The position numbers and the translations under genes are program-made. Source: Pontibacter sp. E15-1 (GTDB taxonomy: Bacteria; Bacteroidota; Bacteroidia; Cytophagales; Hymenobacteraceae). Taken from it: a DNA stretch of 64,000 nucleotides. The stretch spans positions 80,318 through 144,317 of the forward strand of contig NZ_JAKVIR010000005.1 of the NCBI RefSeq assembly GCF_022601975.1, given 5' to 3'. This document shows positions 53,721 through 64,000 of the stretch, in pieces. How positions within the stretch are numbered: the stretch's first letter is position 1; every line of letters starts with the position of its first letter. The notes beneath the pieces were generated by a model that ran no database searches, was not told the DNA's origin, and saw nothing but the letters and a program-made list of their open reading frames with translations.

Positions 53721-54329
53721 TTACATCGTGAAGATGCTCTCCCCGGTATTCAGGTACTCGTTTTCTTTTACCTCGTCGCTCGGCTCGGCCACCTCAAACT
53801 CGCGCAGCTTTCTGTTAAAGCCCTCGCTCCCTTTGATGATGGCGATGCGCGCACTGCGCACAAACTCGATCAGTCCGTAGGGCTGGAGCACCTTGATGAG
53901 GTTGTCCGTCTCCTCACGGTGACCGGTTGTTTCGAACACGGTATAGTCTTTCCGGATCACCACGGCGCGGGCACCGTTCTCGCGCAGCAGCCGCTCTACC
54001 AGCGCCTTCTCGGCAATCACGTCGGTGGGCACTTTGTAGAGCGCCATTTCCTGCCAGATCACGTCCTCGTTGGTATGGTAGTATACTTTCAGGACCTCCA
54101 CCTGCTTCTCGATCTGCCGCGTCAGCTTCCGGATCACCTCCTCCGTCTCGTTGATCACGATGTTGAAGCGGTGGATGCCCTCGATCTCTGACGGCGACGT
54201 GTTCAGGCTTTCGATGTTCATTTTACGGCGCGAGAAAATAGTCGCGATCCGGTTCAGCAGCCCCACATGGTGCTCGGTGTATACCGTGATGTTAAACTCC
54301 TGCCTGTCTATATGATTCTGATTGCTCAT
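53721..54329 (-). CDS. ilvN: Acetolactate synthase, small (regulatory) subunit
   Basis: A 202-residue regulatory subunit. The N-terminal ACT domain has FNITVYTEHHVGLLNRIATIFSRRKMNIESLNTS, followed by a second ACT-like domain with ALVERLLRENGARAVVIRKDYTVFETTGHR. It binds valine or isoleucine and tunes the catalytic subunit. Start chosen at ATG 54329 (MSNQNHIDRQEF), 17 bases after the ilvB stop; the longer frame to 54377 would overlap ilvB. Confidence 0.93.
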   Translation of the reverse strand: MSNQNHIDRQEFNITVYTEHHVGLLNRIATIFSRRKMNIESLNTSPSEIEGIHRFNIVINETEEVIRKLTRQIEKQVEVLKVYYHTNEDVIWQEMALYKVPTDVIAEKALVERLLRENGARAVVIRKDYTVFETTGHREETDNLIKVLQPYGLIEFVRSARIAIIKGSEGFNRKLREFEVAEPSDEVKENEYLNTGESIFTM

Positions 54330-54346
54330 ACTGTTTCTGCTTCCGC

Positions 54347-56080
54347 TTATTTCAACCTGATTTCGCTTACACTGCATCCCTGTGGCACCATCGGGAACAC
54401 GTTGTTCTCCTTGGTCACCATCACCTCCAGCAGATAAGAGCCCTTGTGCGCCAGCATTTCCTGCAGTGCGCCTCTCAGGTTCTCCCGCTCAGAGATCTTC
54501 CTGCCCGCAATGCCATACCCTTCGGCCACCTTGATGTAATCCGGGCTGGTGATGTCTACAAACGAGTAGCGCCGCTCGTGGAAGAGCTGCTGCCACTGCC
54601 GTACCATCCCCAGAAACTGGTTGTTCACGATGATGATCTTCACATCCACGTTGCTCTGCATGATGGTGCCCAGCTCCTGTATCGTCATCTGGATACCGCC
54701 GTCGCCTGCAAAGGCCACCACGGTGCGGTCGGGTGCCCCGAATTTGGCCCCGATGGCGGCAGGCAGGGCAAAGCCCATGGTGCCCAGGCCGCCGCTGGTA
54801 ATGTTGCTGCGGGTATGGTTGAGTTTGGCGTAGCGGCAGGCCACCATCTGGTTCTGGCCCACGTCGCTCACAATAATGGCGTCGCCGTTGGTGAGCTCGT
54901 TTAGCTGCTGCATCACCTCCCCCATCGTCATCTCGCCGGATGTCGGGAAAAGCTCGTCCTGAATGACCTGCTCTACTTCCTGGGCGGTATAGTCCTTAAA
55001 CTTCTGGAGCCACTCCTCATGCTTTTTCGCGTCCACGAGCTGTGTCAGGAGCGGCAGGGTCTCTTTGCAGTCGCCCCATACCGGCACGGTGGCCTTCACG
55101 TTCTTGTCTATTTCAGAGGGATCAATGTCGAGGTGCACCACCTGGGCCTGCTTGGCATACTTGTCGAGGCGCCCGGTTACCCGGTCGTCGAAGCGCATCC
55201 CGATGGCAATGAGCACGTCGCATTCGTTTGTGAGCACGTTCGGGCCATAGTTGCCGTGCATGCCCAGCATGCCCACGTTCAGCTCATGGTCGCTGGGCAG
55301 CGCGCCTGCGCCCATTATCGTCCAGGCGGCCGGTATACCGCTTTTCTCGATAAAGGCCTTAAACTCCTGCTCCGCTGAACCCAGCATCACGCCCTGGCCC
55401 CACAGCACGAATGGCTTCTTAGCCTGGTTGATCAGCGCCGCAGCCTCTTCAATGTACTCCCTGCGCACAATCGGCGTGGGCCGGTAGCTCCGGATATGGC
55501 TGCAGGGGGTATGGCCCGTAAAGTTGAACTGCTGCAACTGCGCGTTCTTCGTGATGTCGAGCACCACGGGGCCGGGGCGGCCGCTTTTAGCTATATAAAA
55601 GGCTTTCGCCAAAGCGGCGGGTATTTCATTGGCATCGGTCACCTGGTAGTTCCACTTGGTGACTGGCGCGGAGATGCTGATCACATCCGCCTCCTGGAAG
55701 GCGTCTGTGCCCAAAAGATGCGCGAAAACCTGTCCGGTTATACATACCAGCGGCGTGCTGTCGATCATGGCATCGGCCAGGCCGGTGATCAGGTTGGTGG
55801 CCCCGGGGCCGCTGGTGGCAAACACCACCCCTACCTTGCCGGAGGCCCGGGCATAGCCCTGGCCTGCGTGTATACCGCCTTGCTCGTGGCGCACCAGCAC
55901 GTGGTTCAGCGCCTCTCTGTAGTCGTACAAAGAATCGTATATCGGCATGATGGCACCGCCCGGATAGCCGAAGATAGTGTCAACGCCCTCCTGCAGCAGC
56001 CCCAGGATAAGGGCCTCGCCACCTGATATTGTCTTCTCCTCTTTAGTTAATTCTGGAGCGTGTTTCTCTTGCGTCAACAT
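54347..56080 (-). CDS. ilvB: Acetolactate synthase, large (catalytic) subunit
   Basis: TPP- and FAD-dependent enzyme joining two pyruvates, or pyruvate and 2-oxobutanoate. The TPP pyrimidine-binding domain has [15 protein letters not shown] near 38-52 and the catalytic Glu region [16 protein letters not shown]; the C-terminal domain has [17 protein letters not shown] with the Mg/TPP motif. Length 577 is normal. The start overlaps the ilvD end by 38 bases, which suggests translational coupling. Confidence 0.95.
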   Translation of the reverse strand: MLTQEKHAPELTKEEKTISGGEALILGLLQEGVDTIFGYPGGAIMPIYDSLYDYREALNHVLVRHEQGGIHAGQGYARASGKVGVVFATSGPGATNLITGLADAMIDSTPLVCITGQVFAHLLGTDAFQEADVISISAPVTKWNYQVTDANEIPAALAKAFYIAKSGRPGPVVLDITKNAQLQQFNFTGHTPCSHIRSYRPTPIVRREYIEEAAALINQAKKPFVLWGQGVMLGSAEQEFKAFIEKSGIPAAWTIMGAGALPSDHELNVGMLGMHGNYGPNVLTNECDVLIAIGMRFDDRVTGRLDKYAKQAQVVHLDIDPSEIDKNVKATVPVWGDCKETLPLLTQLVDAKKHEEWLQKFKDYTAQEVEQVIQDELFPTSGEMTMGEVMQQLNELTNGDAIIVSDVGQNQMVACRYAKLNHTRSNITSGGLGTMGFALPAAIGAKFGAPDRTVVAFAGDGGIQMTIQELGTIMQSNVDVKIIIVNNQFLGMVRQWQQLFHERRYSFVDITSPDYIKVAEGYGIAGRKISERENLRGALQEMLAHKGSYLLEVMVTKENNVFPMVPQGCSVSEIRLK

Positions 56081-57761
56081 AAGCTTCTTCTAAATCTGTT
56101 ATACATCCGTTGCTTGCGTCGCTCACGGTTCTGATATATTTCTGCAGTACCCCGCGCTTCACCCGGGGCTCCGGGGCCACCCACTTGTCGCGGCGCAGCG
56201 AGAGCAGAGCGTCATCCACGTTCAGGTGAATGGTGTTGCTGGATGCGTCGAGGGTGATGATGTCGCCGTCTTCCACCAGAGCAATCGTGCCACCGTCAAA
56301 GGCCTCGGGGCAGACGTGGCCGATCACAAAGCCATGGGTTCCGCCCGAGAAGCGGCCGTCGGTGATCAGGGCCACTTTGTCGCCCAGCCCGGCCCCCATA
56401 ATGGCTGAGGTTGGCTTGAGCATCTCCGGCATGCCGGGCCCGCCTTTCGGCCCCACGTAGCGGATCACCACCACGTCGCCTGCCTTTACTTTATTTACTT
56501 TCAGTCCTTCGTTCAGTTCTTCTTCGGAGTTGAAGACCACAGCGGGGCCTTCGTATTTCAACCCTTCTTTGCCACTGATTTTGGCCACGCCGCCTTTGGT
56601 GGCCAGGTTGCCATACAGAATCTGGATATGGCCGTCGGCTTTGATGGGATTGGAGACCGGGCGTAAGAGGTCCTGCTCCTCGCCCAGCGGCTTCACATCG
56701 GCCAGGTTCTCCGCCACCGTCTTGCCGGTCACGGTCAGCAGGTCGCCGTTGATGAGGCCCTCGTTGAGGAGCGTCTTCATCACGGCCGGCACACCGCCCA
56801 AGGCGCAAAGGTCCTCCATCAGGTACTTGCCGCTTGGCTTCATGTCGCCGAGCACCGGGATGCGGTTGCTCACCGCCTGGAAATCATCCAGGGTCAGTTT
56901 CACGCCTGCGGCGCTGGCAATCGCAATCAAATGGATCACCGCGTTGGTAGACCCGCCGAGCACCGTGATGACCACCATGGCGTTCTCGAAGGCCTCGCGC
57001 ACCAGGATGTCGCTTGGCTTGATGTCTTTCTCCAACAGGTTTAACAGATAGTGCCCGGTATGCAGGCACTCGTCTTTTTTCATCTGGCTAACCGCTGGCG
57101 AAGAGGAGGTATATGGTATGGCCATACCCAAGGCCTCGGCTGCGGAAGCCATAGTGTTGGCGGTATACATGCCGCCGCAGGCACCCGGACCGGGACATGC
57201 ATTGCGGATGATGCCTCGGTAATCTTCCTCAGAGATATTGTTGTTGAGCTTCTTGCCATAGGCCTCGAAGCACGACACGATGTTCAGTTTCTCGCCTTTA
57301 AAGTCGCCGCCCTTTATTGTGCCGCCATATACCATCAGCGACGGTCGGTTCAGGCGGGCCATCGCGATCAGCGAGCCGGGCATGTTCTTGTCGCAGCCCA
57401 CCACGCAGGCCAGGGCATCGTAGTTGTGCGCCCCCGTGATCGTCTCGATAGAGTCAGCGATCACTTCCCGCGAAACCAGCGAGTAGCGCATGCCCTCGGT
57501 GCCGTTGGTGATGCCGTCGCTCACGCCGATGGTATTGAAACGCAGGCCTACCATACCCAACTGGTTCACGCCCTTCTTCACCTCGTCGGCCAGGCCGTCC
57601 AGGTGCATGTTGCAGGTGTTGCCCTCAAAGCCCGTGGAACAAACGCCCACGAAAGGCTTGAGCAGGTCTTCCTCCGACAATCCGGAGCCGATTAACATCG
57701 CTTGTGAAGCCGGCAGGCTATCGTCTTGTGTGTATATGCGGCTGTATTTGTTTAAGGCCAT
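56043..57761 (-). CDS. ilvD: Dihydroxy-acid dehydratase
   Basis: Iron-sulfur enzyme making 2-oxo acids from dihydroxy acids in valine and isoleucine synthesis. Cys ligands lie in [23 protein letters not shown] and [16 protein letters not shown]. The Mg-binding and catalytic regions ([24 protein letters not shown]) are present. Start at ATG 57761 ([10 protein letters not shown]) gives 573 residues; the open frame runs 40 codons further but those residues look unrelated to the family. First gene of the ilvDBNCA unit. Confidence 0.95.
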   Translation of the reverse strand: MALNKYSRIYTQDDSLPASQAMLIGSGLSEEDLLKPFVGVCSTGFEGNTCNMHLDGLADEVKKGVNQLGMVGLRFNTIGVSDGITNGTEGMRYSLVSREVIADSIETITGAHNYDALACVVGCDKNMPGSLIAMARLNRPSLMVYGGTIKGGDFKGEKLNIVSCFEAYGKKLNNNISEEDYRGIIRNACPGPGACGGMYTANTMASAAEALGMAIPYTSSSPAVSQMKKDECLHTGHYLLNLLEKDIKPSDILVREAFENAMVVITVLGGSTNAVIHLIAIASAAGVKLTLDDFQAVSNRIPVLGDMKPSGKYLMEDLCALGGVPAVMKTLLNEGLINGDLLTVTGKTVAENLADVKPLGEEQDLLRPVSNPIKADGHIQILYGNLATKGGVAKISGKEGLKYEGPAVVFNSEEELNEGLKVNKVKAGDVVVIRYVGPKGGPGMPEMLKPTSAIMGAGLGDKVALITDGRFSGGTHGFVIGHVCPEAFDGGTIALVEDGDIITLDASSNTIHLNVDDALLSLRRDKWVAPEPRVKRGVLQKYIRTVSDASNGCITDLEEAYVDARETRSRIN

Positions 57762-58210
57762 GGAGCGTGTGTCTGGTTTATGATGTGCGGCAGGCGCTGC
57801 GAGCCTTTTTAGTGCCACTCCATCGTTTGTTCTGATGTATGAATGTCTTGTAAGTGATTTACGGTATCCAATTTCCGCCATTCGGTTCTATTGTTCAAAC
57901 GACCCTTGCAAAACCTTACTATTTCTAAAACCTTAACTAAAGTTGATAACTATCTTATTATCATACGTTTACATTTAGCGGCCATACATTATCTAAAAGA
58001 AAAACTGTTCTTAATTTTAAGCTAACTCTACCAGAAATTCCTGCCATACCCCTGCCGTAGCCTCCTGTTTCGTCAATTGGATGCCCTGCCAGCGGGTATA
58101 CCAACACAGCCGGCAAGCTCCGGTGGTTCTGGGCGGAGGAGTTAAAAAAAACAGCCATCCCGATGTAGAGATGGCTGCATGATCTGTATGCCCTGTTGGG
58201 TCAACTGCGT
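57762..58210 (-). other. Region between leuB and ilvD: terminator and ilv promoter
   Basis: 449 AT-rich bases between two leftward genes. A clear terminator after leuB (58143-58177) leaves about 380 bases for the ilv promoter and any leader. I saw no T-box-like structure and no obvious leader peptide rich in Leu, Ile or Val codons, though a short one cannot be excluded. Confidence 0.55.
58143..58177 (-). terminator. Terminator after leuB
   Basis: CAGCCATC (58152-58159) pairs with GATGGCTG (58170-58177) around a 10-base loop; on the minus strand it is followed by eight T (plus-strand A run 58144-58151). It separates the leu and ilv units. Confidence 0.85.
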
Positions 58211-59329
58211 TTAGATGATCGTGCTGAGCCCTACCTCCATGTTGTACTTGTAGGGGCCTGTTTCGGCCCCGTCCAGCACGCAATAGGAGATAAAGGTACC
58301 TACCTGCTCAGTGGTATAGGGCGAATGCGCGTTCAGCTCGGGCGTCAGCACTTTCTTCTCCAGGGCATACTGCACGGCATCCTTCACCACAGTGGCTTCC
58401 TGCTGCAGGTCGAAGTGCTCCAGCATCATGGCCACGGAGAGGATGGCGGCAATCGGGTTGGCGATGCCCTTTCCTTTGGCCTGCGGGTATGAACCATGTA
58501 TGGGCTCAAATAAGGAGACCACGTTGCCCACCGAAGCAGACGGCAAAAGCCCCAGCGAACCGGCGATAACAGACGCCTCATCCGAAAGGATGTCGCCGAA
58601 CATGTTTTCCGTCAGGATCACGTCGAACTGCTTGGGGTTAAGAATAAGTTGCATGGCGGCATTGTCCACGAAAAGGTAGTCTACGGCCACATCGGGGTAG
58701 CCTTTGGCGATGCCCTGCACCACCTCGCGCCACAAACGCGACGTCTCCAGCACGTTGGCCTTGTCCACCAGCGTCAGTTTTTTGCGGCGCGTTGCAGCTG
58801 CCTGAAACGCCAGATGCGCGATGCGCTCAATTTCCTCGCGGCTGTAAGTGCAGTTGTCATAGGCAGTATCCGCGGTGCGTCCTTTCTCACCGAAATAAAC
58901 ACCCCCGGTCAGTTCCCGGAAAATCAGCATATCGGCCCCGGCAATGCGGTCGTTCTTCAGCGGCGAATGCTCCAACAGCACGTTATATGCCGTAACTGGC
59001 CGGATGTTGGCGAAGAGCCCCAGCGACTTGCGCAAGCGCAGCAACCCCTGCTCCGGGCGCACTTTGGCCGAAGGGTCGTTGTCGTACTTCGGATCGCCGA
59101 TGGCGCCGAGCAGGATGGCATCCGCCTCCAGGCAGGCTTGCAGTGTCTCGTCCGGCAGCGGGTCGCCGGTCTCGTCGATGGCGCAGGCCCCCATCAGGTA
59201 CTTGTCAAACGCAAACTTGTGGCCGAACCTCTCGGCCACGGCCTCCAGCACCCGGATGGCCTCGTTACAAACTTCAGGGCCAATGCCATCGCCTGGCAAC
59301 ACTGCTATCTTCTTATTTAATACGCCCAT
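58211..59329 (-). CDS. leuB: 3-isopropylmalate dehydrogenase
   Basis: NAD-dependent oxidative decarboxylation of 3-isopropylmalate to the keto acid of leucine. Motifs: [10 protein letters not shown] near 12-21, the GDPKYD loop, LGLFANIRP, and the NADP/NAD-selecting C-terminal region [20 protein letters not shown] (GSxPD-like). Length 372 is normal. It overlaps leuD by 13 bases. Confidence 0.95.
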   Translation of the reverse strand: MGVLNKKIAVLPGDGIGPEVCNEAIRVLEAVAERFGHKFAFDKYLMGACAIDETGDPLPDETLQACLEADAILLGAIGDPKYDNDPSAKVRPEQGLLRLRKSLGLFANIRPVTAYNVLLEHSPLKNDRIAGADMLIFRELTGGVYFGEKGRTADTAYDNCTYSREEIERIAHLAFQAAATRRKKLTLVDKANVLETSRLWREVVQGIAKGYPDVAVDYLFVDNAAMQLILNPKQFDVILTENMFGDILSDEASVIAGSLGLLPSASVGNVVSLFEPIHGSYPQAKGKGIANPIAAILSVAMMLEHFDLQQEATVVKDAVQYALEKKVLTPELNAHSPYTTEQVGTFISYCVLDGAETGPYKYNMEVGLSTII

Positions 59330-59913
59330 GCTCTTGTGCTTTCGTATACTTCTATGGCCTCTTTCTGGCTCACTAAAAAATCTATGTCGTCGTAGCCGTT
59401 AATCAGGCACTCCTTCTTGTAAGGATCAATCTCAAACGAAACGCTTTCGTTCCAGGCAGGTATAAAAAGTTCCTGCTTTACCAGATCCACTACAAACTGC
59501 GTTTGCGGCTCCTGTTCTACCTGCTCCAAAAGGCGGTGCAGCAGCTCATCCGAAACCTGCACAGGCAGCAGGCCATTGTTCAGGGCATTGCCTCGGAAGA
59601 TATCCGCAAAATAGCTGGAGATCACCACCCGGAAACCGGCGTCGTGTATGGCCCAGGCGGCGTGCTCGCGGCTGGAACCGCACCCGAAGTTCTTGCCGGC
59701 AACCAGTATCTGGCCGCTGTAGCGCGGGTTGTTCAGGGCAAAGCCCATCTTCGGGTTGCCATCGCCATCGTAGCGCCAGTCCCGGAACAGGTTCTCGCCG
59801 AAGCCCTCTCTGGAAGTGGCCTTCAGGAACCGCGCCGGGATGATCTGGTCGGTGTCTATGTTTTCTATCGGTAACGGAACTGCGCCCGACTGTATAATCT
59901 CGAACTTTTCCAT
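59317..59913 (-). CDS. leuD: 3-isopropylmalate dehydratase, small subunit
   Basis: A 198-residue subunit of isopropylmalate isomerase, forming the lid of the active site with LeuC. Landmarks: [15 protein letters not shown] near 19-33 and [14 protein letters not shown] near 75-88. It starts on the last base of leuC (ATGA-like overlap), so the two are coupled. Confidence 0.95.
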   Translation of the reverse strand: MEKFEIIQSGAVPLPIENIDTDQIIPARFLKATSREGFGENLFRDWRYDGDGNPKMGFALNNPRYSGQILVAGKNFGCGSSREHAAWAIHDAGFRVVISSYFADIFRGNALNNGLLPVQVSDELLHRLLEQVEQEPQTQFVVDLVKQELFIPAWNESVSFEIDPYKKECLINGYDDIDFLVSQKEAIEVYESTRAWAY

Positions 59914-61304
59914 TAATTCAGGTATTTTGTCACGTCAACAATCTTTCCTTCCACGGCGGTGATGGCCGCTACCAACGGGCTGGCCAGCAAAGTTCTGGAG
60001 CCGGGGCCCTGGCGGCCCTCAAAGTTGCGGTTGGAGGTGGACACGCAATACGCGCCCGCCGGGATCTTGTCCTCGTTCATGGCCAGGCAGGCACTGCAGC
60101 CCGGCTCGCGCAGCTCAAAGCCCGCTTCCGCCAGCAACACGTCGATGCCCTCGGCTATGGCCTGCTGCTCCACGTGCTTCGAGCCCGGCACGATGATCGC
60201 CTCCACGTGGCTTGCCTTGTGGCGGCCCTTCACAAACTCCGCCACTACCCGCAGGTCTTCGATGCGGGAGTTGGTGCAGCTGCCGATGAACACGTAATTG
60301 ACCTCTTTGCCCAGCAGCGATTCGCCGGGCGCAAAACCCATGTACTCCAGCGACTTGTCGAAGCTGGCTGTTTCGCCTGCCGGCACCGTTGTTGGTATGG
60401 CTCCCGTTAAGGCAATGCCCATTCCCGGGTTGGTGCCGTAGGTGATCATCGGGGAAATTTCCTCCGCGCTGAAGAAGTACTCCTTATCAAAGGTAGCGCC
60501 TTCCTCAGAGTACAGGGTTTTCCAGTAGGCCAAGGCCTGCTCCCAGCGCTCTCCTTTCGGGGCGTGCTCGCGGCCATTCACGTAAGCGAACGTGGTCTCG
60601 TCTGGGGCAATCATACCACCCCGGGCGCCCATCTCAATGCTCATATTGCAGACTGTCATGCGGCCTTCCATGCTCAGCGAGCGCACGGCGCTGCCGGCAT
60701 ACTCCACAAAATAGCCCGTGGCGCCACCGGTGCCCAGCTTGGAGATCACGTACAGGATCAGGTCTTTGGCAGACACGCCGCGGCCCAGTTCGCCGTCCAC
60801 GGTGATGCGCATTTTCTTGGGCCGGCTGATAAGCAGGCATTGCGAGGCCATTACCTGCGCCACCTGGCTGGTGCCGATCCCGAAGGCAATCGCGCCAAAC
60901 GCGCCGTGCGTGGAGGTATGGCTGTCGCCGCACACAATCGTCATGCCCGGCTGGGTGATGCCCAGTTCCGGCCCGATCACGTGCACGATGCCTTGGTTCT
61001 GATGCCCCAGCCCGAACAGTTCTACGCCGTGCTTGGCGCAGTTTTCGGTCAGTTTGTCCACCTGCATGCGCGAGAGCGGCTCCTGAATAGGCAGGTGCTG
61101 GTTCACGGTAGGCACATTGTGGTCGGCGGTGGCCACAATCTGGTTTTTGCGGTATAAAGGCAGGTTCCGCGCAGAAATCTCGTCGAAGGCCTGCGGGCTC
61201 GTTACCTCATGTATCAGGTGCTTGTCGATGTAAAAAACATCCAGCCCGCCCATTGAGCGGACGACATGCGCCTCCCATATCTTGTCGAATAATGTCTTTT
61301 TCAT
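59913..61304 (-). CDS. leuC: 3-isopropylmalate dehydratase, large subunit
   Basis: The [4Fe-4S] aconitase-family subunit that isomerises 2- to 3-isopropylmalate. Cluster Cys residues lie in FIGSCTNSR and [12 protein letters not shown]; the [12 protein letters not shown] motif is near 130. Start chosen at ATG 61304 ([10 protein letters not shown]); five more codons upstream are in frame but overlap leuA. It lies directly after leuA. Confidence 0.95.
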   Translation of the reverse strand: MKKTLFDKIWEAHVVRSMGGLDVFYIDKHLIHEVTSPQAFDEISARNLPLYRKNQIVATADHNVPTVNQHLPIQEPLSRMQVDKLTENCAKHGVELFGLGHQNQGIVHVIGPELGITQPGMTIVCGDSHTSTHGAFGAIAFGIGTSQVAQVMASQCLLISRPKKMRITVDGELGRGVSAKDLILYVISKLGTGGATGYFVEYAGSAVRSLSMEGRMTVCNMSIEMGARGGMIAPDETTFAYVNGREHAPKGERWEQALAYWKTLYSEEGATFDKEYFFSAEEISPMITYGTNPGMGIALTGAIPTTVPAGETASFDKSLEYMGFAPGESLLGKEVNYVFIGSCTNSRIEDLRVVAEFVKGRHKASHVEAIIVPGSKHVEQQAIAEGIDVLLAEAGFELREPGCSACLAMNEDKIPAGAYCVSTSNRNFEGRQGPGSRTLLASPLVAAITAVEGKIVDVTKYLN

Positions 61305-61305
61305 A

Positions 61306-62472
61306 TTAGCTGGCGGCAACCAGGTTTTCTTGTTCCACTAAGGTATGCAAATCGGTGTCCACTACTTCCTTGGTGCGGTCCGCAACCTGCAGGAAAGAGG
61401 CATAGGCCCTGTCCAGCGTCGACTTGTCGAAATTGTAACCGATCTTCTGCAGGCGGTACGCCAGCGCGGCACGGCCAGAGCGGGCCGTCAGGACGATGGA
61501 GGAATCCGACACCCCGACATCGCGCGGGTCGATGATCTCATACGTCTCGCGGTGCTTGATCACGCCATCCTGGTGGATGCCGCTGGAATGCGAGAAGGCG
61601 TTGGAGCCCACGATCGCCTTGTTTGGCTGCACCGGCATGCGCATCATATGCGAAACCATGGACGAAGTCTCGGCCAGTAGTTTGGTGTTCACGTTCGTGT
61701 CGAGGTTCAGGTAAGGGTGCTGGCGCAAAATCATCACCACTTCCTCTAAGGCCGTGTTACCGGCGCGCTCCCCTACCCCGTTGATGGTGCATTCTATCTG
61801 TCGGGCACCGTTCACCACACCCGCAATCGAGTTGGCCGTGGCCAAACCCAGGTCGTTGTGGCAGTGCGTGGAGAGGCGCACGCGGTCGATGCCTTTCACA
61901 TTCTCATACAGGTACTTTATCTTCGCGCCATACTCTTCAGGCAGGCAATAGCCCGTCGTGTCCGGGATGTTAAGCACGGTGGCACCGGCCTTCACAGCGG
62001 CCTCGCACACTTTGGCCAGAAACTCATTCTCTGTCCGGCCGGCGTCTTCAGCATAAAACTCCACGTCTTCCACAAAGCTCTTGGCCAGGGTCACGGCCGC
62101 GATGGCACGCTCCAGCACTTTGTCCTGGGTGCTGCGCAGCTTAAAGTTGATGTGCGAGTCGGAAGTGCCGATACCGGTATGGATGCGGGGGCGGCGTGCT
62201 CCCATGAGCGCGTCAGCCGCCACGCGGATATCCTCTTCCACAGCCCTGGACAGGCCGCAGACAGTCGCTTCCTTTGTTTGGCTGGCGATGGCTTTCACCG
62301 CCTCAAAATCACCTGGGCTCGATACAGGAAACCCTGCTTCAATCACGTCCACTCCCAGTAGTTCGAGCTGCCTTGCAATTACCAGTTTCTCATCCATGTT
62401 CAGTTTGCAACCGGGCACTTGCTCGCCATCCCGCAGGGTGGTGTCAAAGATTTGTATTTTTTGAGCCGACAT
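61306..62472 (-). CDS. leuA: 2-isopropylmalate synthase without regulatory domain
   Basis: Condenses acetyl-CoA with 2-oxoisovalerate, the first leucine step. The TIM barrel has [14 protein letters not shown] near 9-22 and [13 protein letters not shown] near 200-212; metal ligands are intact. Length is 388 residues, where most LeuA proteins are about 510, because the C-terminal leucine-binding allosteric domain is missing. The stop abuts leuC, so this is not a truncation by damage. The start is ATG 62472 (MSAQKIQIF); the longer frame is not family-like. It begins the leuACDB operon; a TAGTTTTTG sequence on the minus strand near 62550 could be a -7 region. Confidence 0.94.
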   Translation of the reverse strand: MSAQKIQIFDTTLRDGEQVPGCKLNMDEKLVIARQLELLGVDVIEAGFPVSSPGDFEAVKAIASQTKEATVCGLSRAVEEDIRVAADALMGARRPRIHTGIGTSDSHINFKLRSTQDKVLERAIAAVTLAKSFVEDVEFYAEDAGRTENEFLAKVCEAAVKAGATVLNIPDTTGYCLPEEYGAKIKYLYENVKGIDRVRLSTHCHNDLGLATANSIAGVVNGARQIECTINGVGERAGNTALEEVVMILRQHPYLNLDTNVNTKLLAETSSMVSHMMRMPVQPNKAIVGSNAFSHSSGIHQDGVIKHRETYEIIDPRDVGVSDSSIVLTARSGRAALAYRLQKIGYNFDKSTLDRAYASFLQVADRTKEVVDTDLHTLVEQENLVAAS

Positions 62473-62638
62473 AGTTAATTTGATCTTGATTCCAGAAATT
62501 AATTCAGTACTTAGAGGGCAAGTAATACGAAAAACAGCAGCCACAAAAACTATTTTCAGATAGGCCTGTTATTTCTAATCGCAGAATATACATTCATAAC
62601 TGACTGACTTGATGCGATTTAACTAATAAAACTATACA

Positions 62639-64000
62639 ATGTCTAACGAAACCACGGATCCTGTTTTTCAGTTAGTTAAATCACTCACCAAAACCGAAAA
62701 AAGGCACTTCCGCCTGTTCGCCAAGCGGCAGGGCTCCACGGAGGGGCTTAAATTTTTGCAGTTATTCGACGCCATGGACGGGCAGGCCCTGTATGAGGAG
62801 GAGAAGGTGCTGGAAAACGCGCCTGCCGTGAAGAAGACGCAGCTCCCCAACATGAAGGCCAACCTATACAGGCAGCTGCTCTCCAGCCTCCGCCTCTACC
62901 ATGCCAGCCAGAACACGGACATACAGCTGCACGAGCAGATGGATTATGCGCGCGTGCTGTACAACAAGGGCTTCTACCAGCAAAGCCTGAAGATGCTGGA
63001 GAAGGTGAAAGTAAGCGCGCAGCAGGCCGAGATGCCCCATATCGCCCTGATGGCCATTGACTTCGAGAAGCTGATCGAGTCGCAGTACATCACGCGAAGC
63101 CTGGAGGGAAGGGCCGAGTCGCTCTCAGCTGAGGCCATTGACACGGCGCAGCACGTTTCGCAAATCCATGCCCTCTCCAATGCCGCCCTGCGCCTGTATG
63201 GGCTCTATATCCGGATGGGGCACTCCCGCAATGTGGAGGACTATAACCATACCACGGACTTCTTTAAGGCGAACATGCCGGAAGTAGACTTGACGAGGGC
63301 CGGATTTTACGAGAAACTCTACTACTACCAGGCACACGTCTGGTACCATTACATCAACCAGAACTTCAAGTCGTGCTACCGCTATGCCCAGAAGTGGGTG
63401 GATTTGTTTGAGCTATACCCTGAGATGAAGTACAAGCAGGACACCCTGTATATAAAAGGCCTGCACAACCTGCTCCTGTCGCTATATAACATGCTTTATT
63501 ACAGCAGGTTCGTGGAGGTCTTGAAGAAACTCGAGGACTTTTCCGCTGACCCCGACCGGCGTCCCACCCCTAACTCGGAAGTGCTGCTGTTCCTGTTCAT
63601 TTATACCAACAAGATTAACAGCTTCTTTTTGAAAGGGGAGTTTACGGAGGGATTGCAGATTATACCCGAGCTGCTCGAGAACCTGAACCGCTACCGGTCG
63701 CACCTGGATCCGCACCGCATGCTCACGTTCTACTACAAGATTGCCAGCCTCTACTTTGGCAGCGGCGACAACTACAAGGCCATTGAGTACCTCAACAAGA
63801 TCATCCAGTACAAAGACACCAGCCTGCGGGAAGACCTGCAATGCTTTGCCCGTATCCTGAACCTGATTGCCCACTACGAGGCCGGGGAGGACGAAGGGCT
63901 GGAGTATCAGATCCGGTCGGTGTACCGTTTCCTGGGCAAGATGAACGATCAGCAGGAGATGCAGGTCGAGATTTTCCGGTTTCTGCGCAACCTGGGCGAC
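62639..64000 (+). CDS. Helical-repeat protein, incomplete at the window end
   Basis: The frame is open from ATG 62639 to the window end (454 codons, no stop). The protein is soluble, rich in Leu, Tyr, Lys and Glu, and made of repeating helices in the style of TPR-like repeats (ARVLYNKGFYQQSLKMLEKV, LASLYFGSGDNYKAIEYLN near residues 100 and 370). The first 60 residues, with KSLTKTEKRHFRLFAKRQ, resemble an N-terminal helical domain seen in Bacteroidota proteins of unknown role. It diverges from leuA by 166 bases. The family is otherwise unrecognised. Confidence 0.7.
   Translation, partial: MSNETTDPVFQLVKSLTKTEKRHFRLFAKRQGSTEGLKFLQLFDAMDGQALYEEEKVLENAPAVKKTQLPNMKANLYRQLLSSLRLYHASQNTDIQLHEQMDYARVLYNKGFYQQSLKMLEKVKVSAQQAEMPHIALMAIDFEKLIESQYITRSLEGRAESLSAEAIDTAQHVSQIHALSNAALRLYGLYIRMGHSRNVEDYNHTTDFFKANMPEVDLTRAGFYEKLYYYQAHVWYHYINQNFKSCYRYAQKWVDLFELYPEMKYKQDTLYIKGLHNLLLSLYNMLYYSRFVEVLKKLEDFSADPDRRPTPNSEVLLFLFIYTNKINSFFLKGEFTEGLQIIPELLENLNRYRSHLDPHRMLTFYYKIASLYFGSGDNYKAIEYLNKIIQYKDTSLREDLQCFARILNLIAHYEAGEDEGLEYQIRSVYRFLGKMNDQQEMQVEIFRFLRNLGD

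Noticed and set aside
57762..58142. Attenuator leader peptide before ilvD
   Set aside because: I looked for a short frame with clustered Leu, Ile or Val codons followed by a terminator and saw none. Control by attenuation is therefore not claimed.
1..64000. tRNA, rRNA, CRISPR, IS elements and riboswitches
   Set aside because: All gaps over 200 bases were read for cloverleaf-like arms, regular repeats with spacers, terminal inverted repeats with transposase motifs, and known riboswitch cores. None was found, but eye inspection cannot exclude small RNAs.

Overview
The window looks like a chromosomal segment of a Bacteroidota bacterium, most likely Cytophagales/Hymenobacteraceae (Pontibacter- or Hymenobacter-like). 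This rests on an outer-membrane beta-barrel receptor with a carboxypeptidase-like N-terminal domain, LytTR/LytS-type signalling, a cupin anti-sigma factor with its ECF sigma, -7 boxes of the TAnnTTTG type, moderately GC-rich genes with AT-rich gaps, and a GGGG/CCCC hairpin repeat of a kind common in this phylum. I saw no rRNA, tRNA, CRISPR array, insertion sequence or phage gene. All family names come from motif recognition by eye; no search was run.

Layout. 1-12.1 kb: tail of an unknown gene, a lipoprotein, an ABC exporter, truA, a GerW/YtfJ-like protein, hydrolases, a GAF protein and a multi-PAS histidine kinase. 12.2-19.2 kb: a Vms1/VLRF1-type release-factor homologue, a UvrA-like ATPase without the UvrB-binding insert, a cytochrome c gene broken by an in-frame TAG, a CE2-like esterase and an NmrA-type reductase. 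19.3-24.6 kb: a MacB-like efflux/lipoprotein transport operon, and a sigma/anti-sigma pair. 24.6-33.3 kb: dTDP-4-dehydrorhamnose reductase, a LytS/LytTR two-component pair divergent from a large outer-membrane receptor, YceI, and an intradiol dioxygenase. 33.3-39.3 kb: a sugar cluster (GH1-like glycosidase, UDP-galactopyranose mutase, glycosyltransferase, and a divergent GH2 glycosidase), with none of the four enzymes carrying a signal peptide. 39.4-51 kb: small proteins, a HAD protein, a sorbosone-dehydrogenase-like surface protein, and two signalling operons (PAS kinase + receiver; 7TM kinase, receiver, receiver-adenylate cyclase). 51.2-62.5 kb: all branched-chain amino-acid genes as two tandem transcription units, leuACDB and ilvDBNCA, each closed by a clear terminator. 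62.6 kb to the end: a helical-repeat protein running off the window.

How it fits together. The right end makes leucine, isoleucine and valine from pyruvate and threonine. The middle is dominated by signal transduction (four histidine kinases, three free receivers or output regulators, one receiver-cyclase, one ECF sigma system) and envelope functions. The most unusual items are the VLRF1-like protein, the UvrA-like ATPase without its UvrB docking domain, the cytosolic glycosidase/UGM cluster, the LeuA without regulatory domain, the TAG-interrupted cytochrome, and a short GGTATA/TATACC motif repeated through genes and gaps alike.
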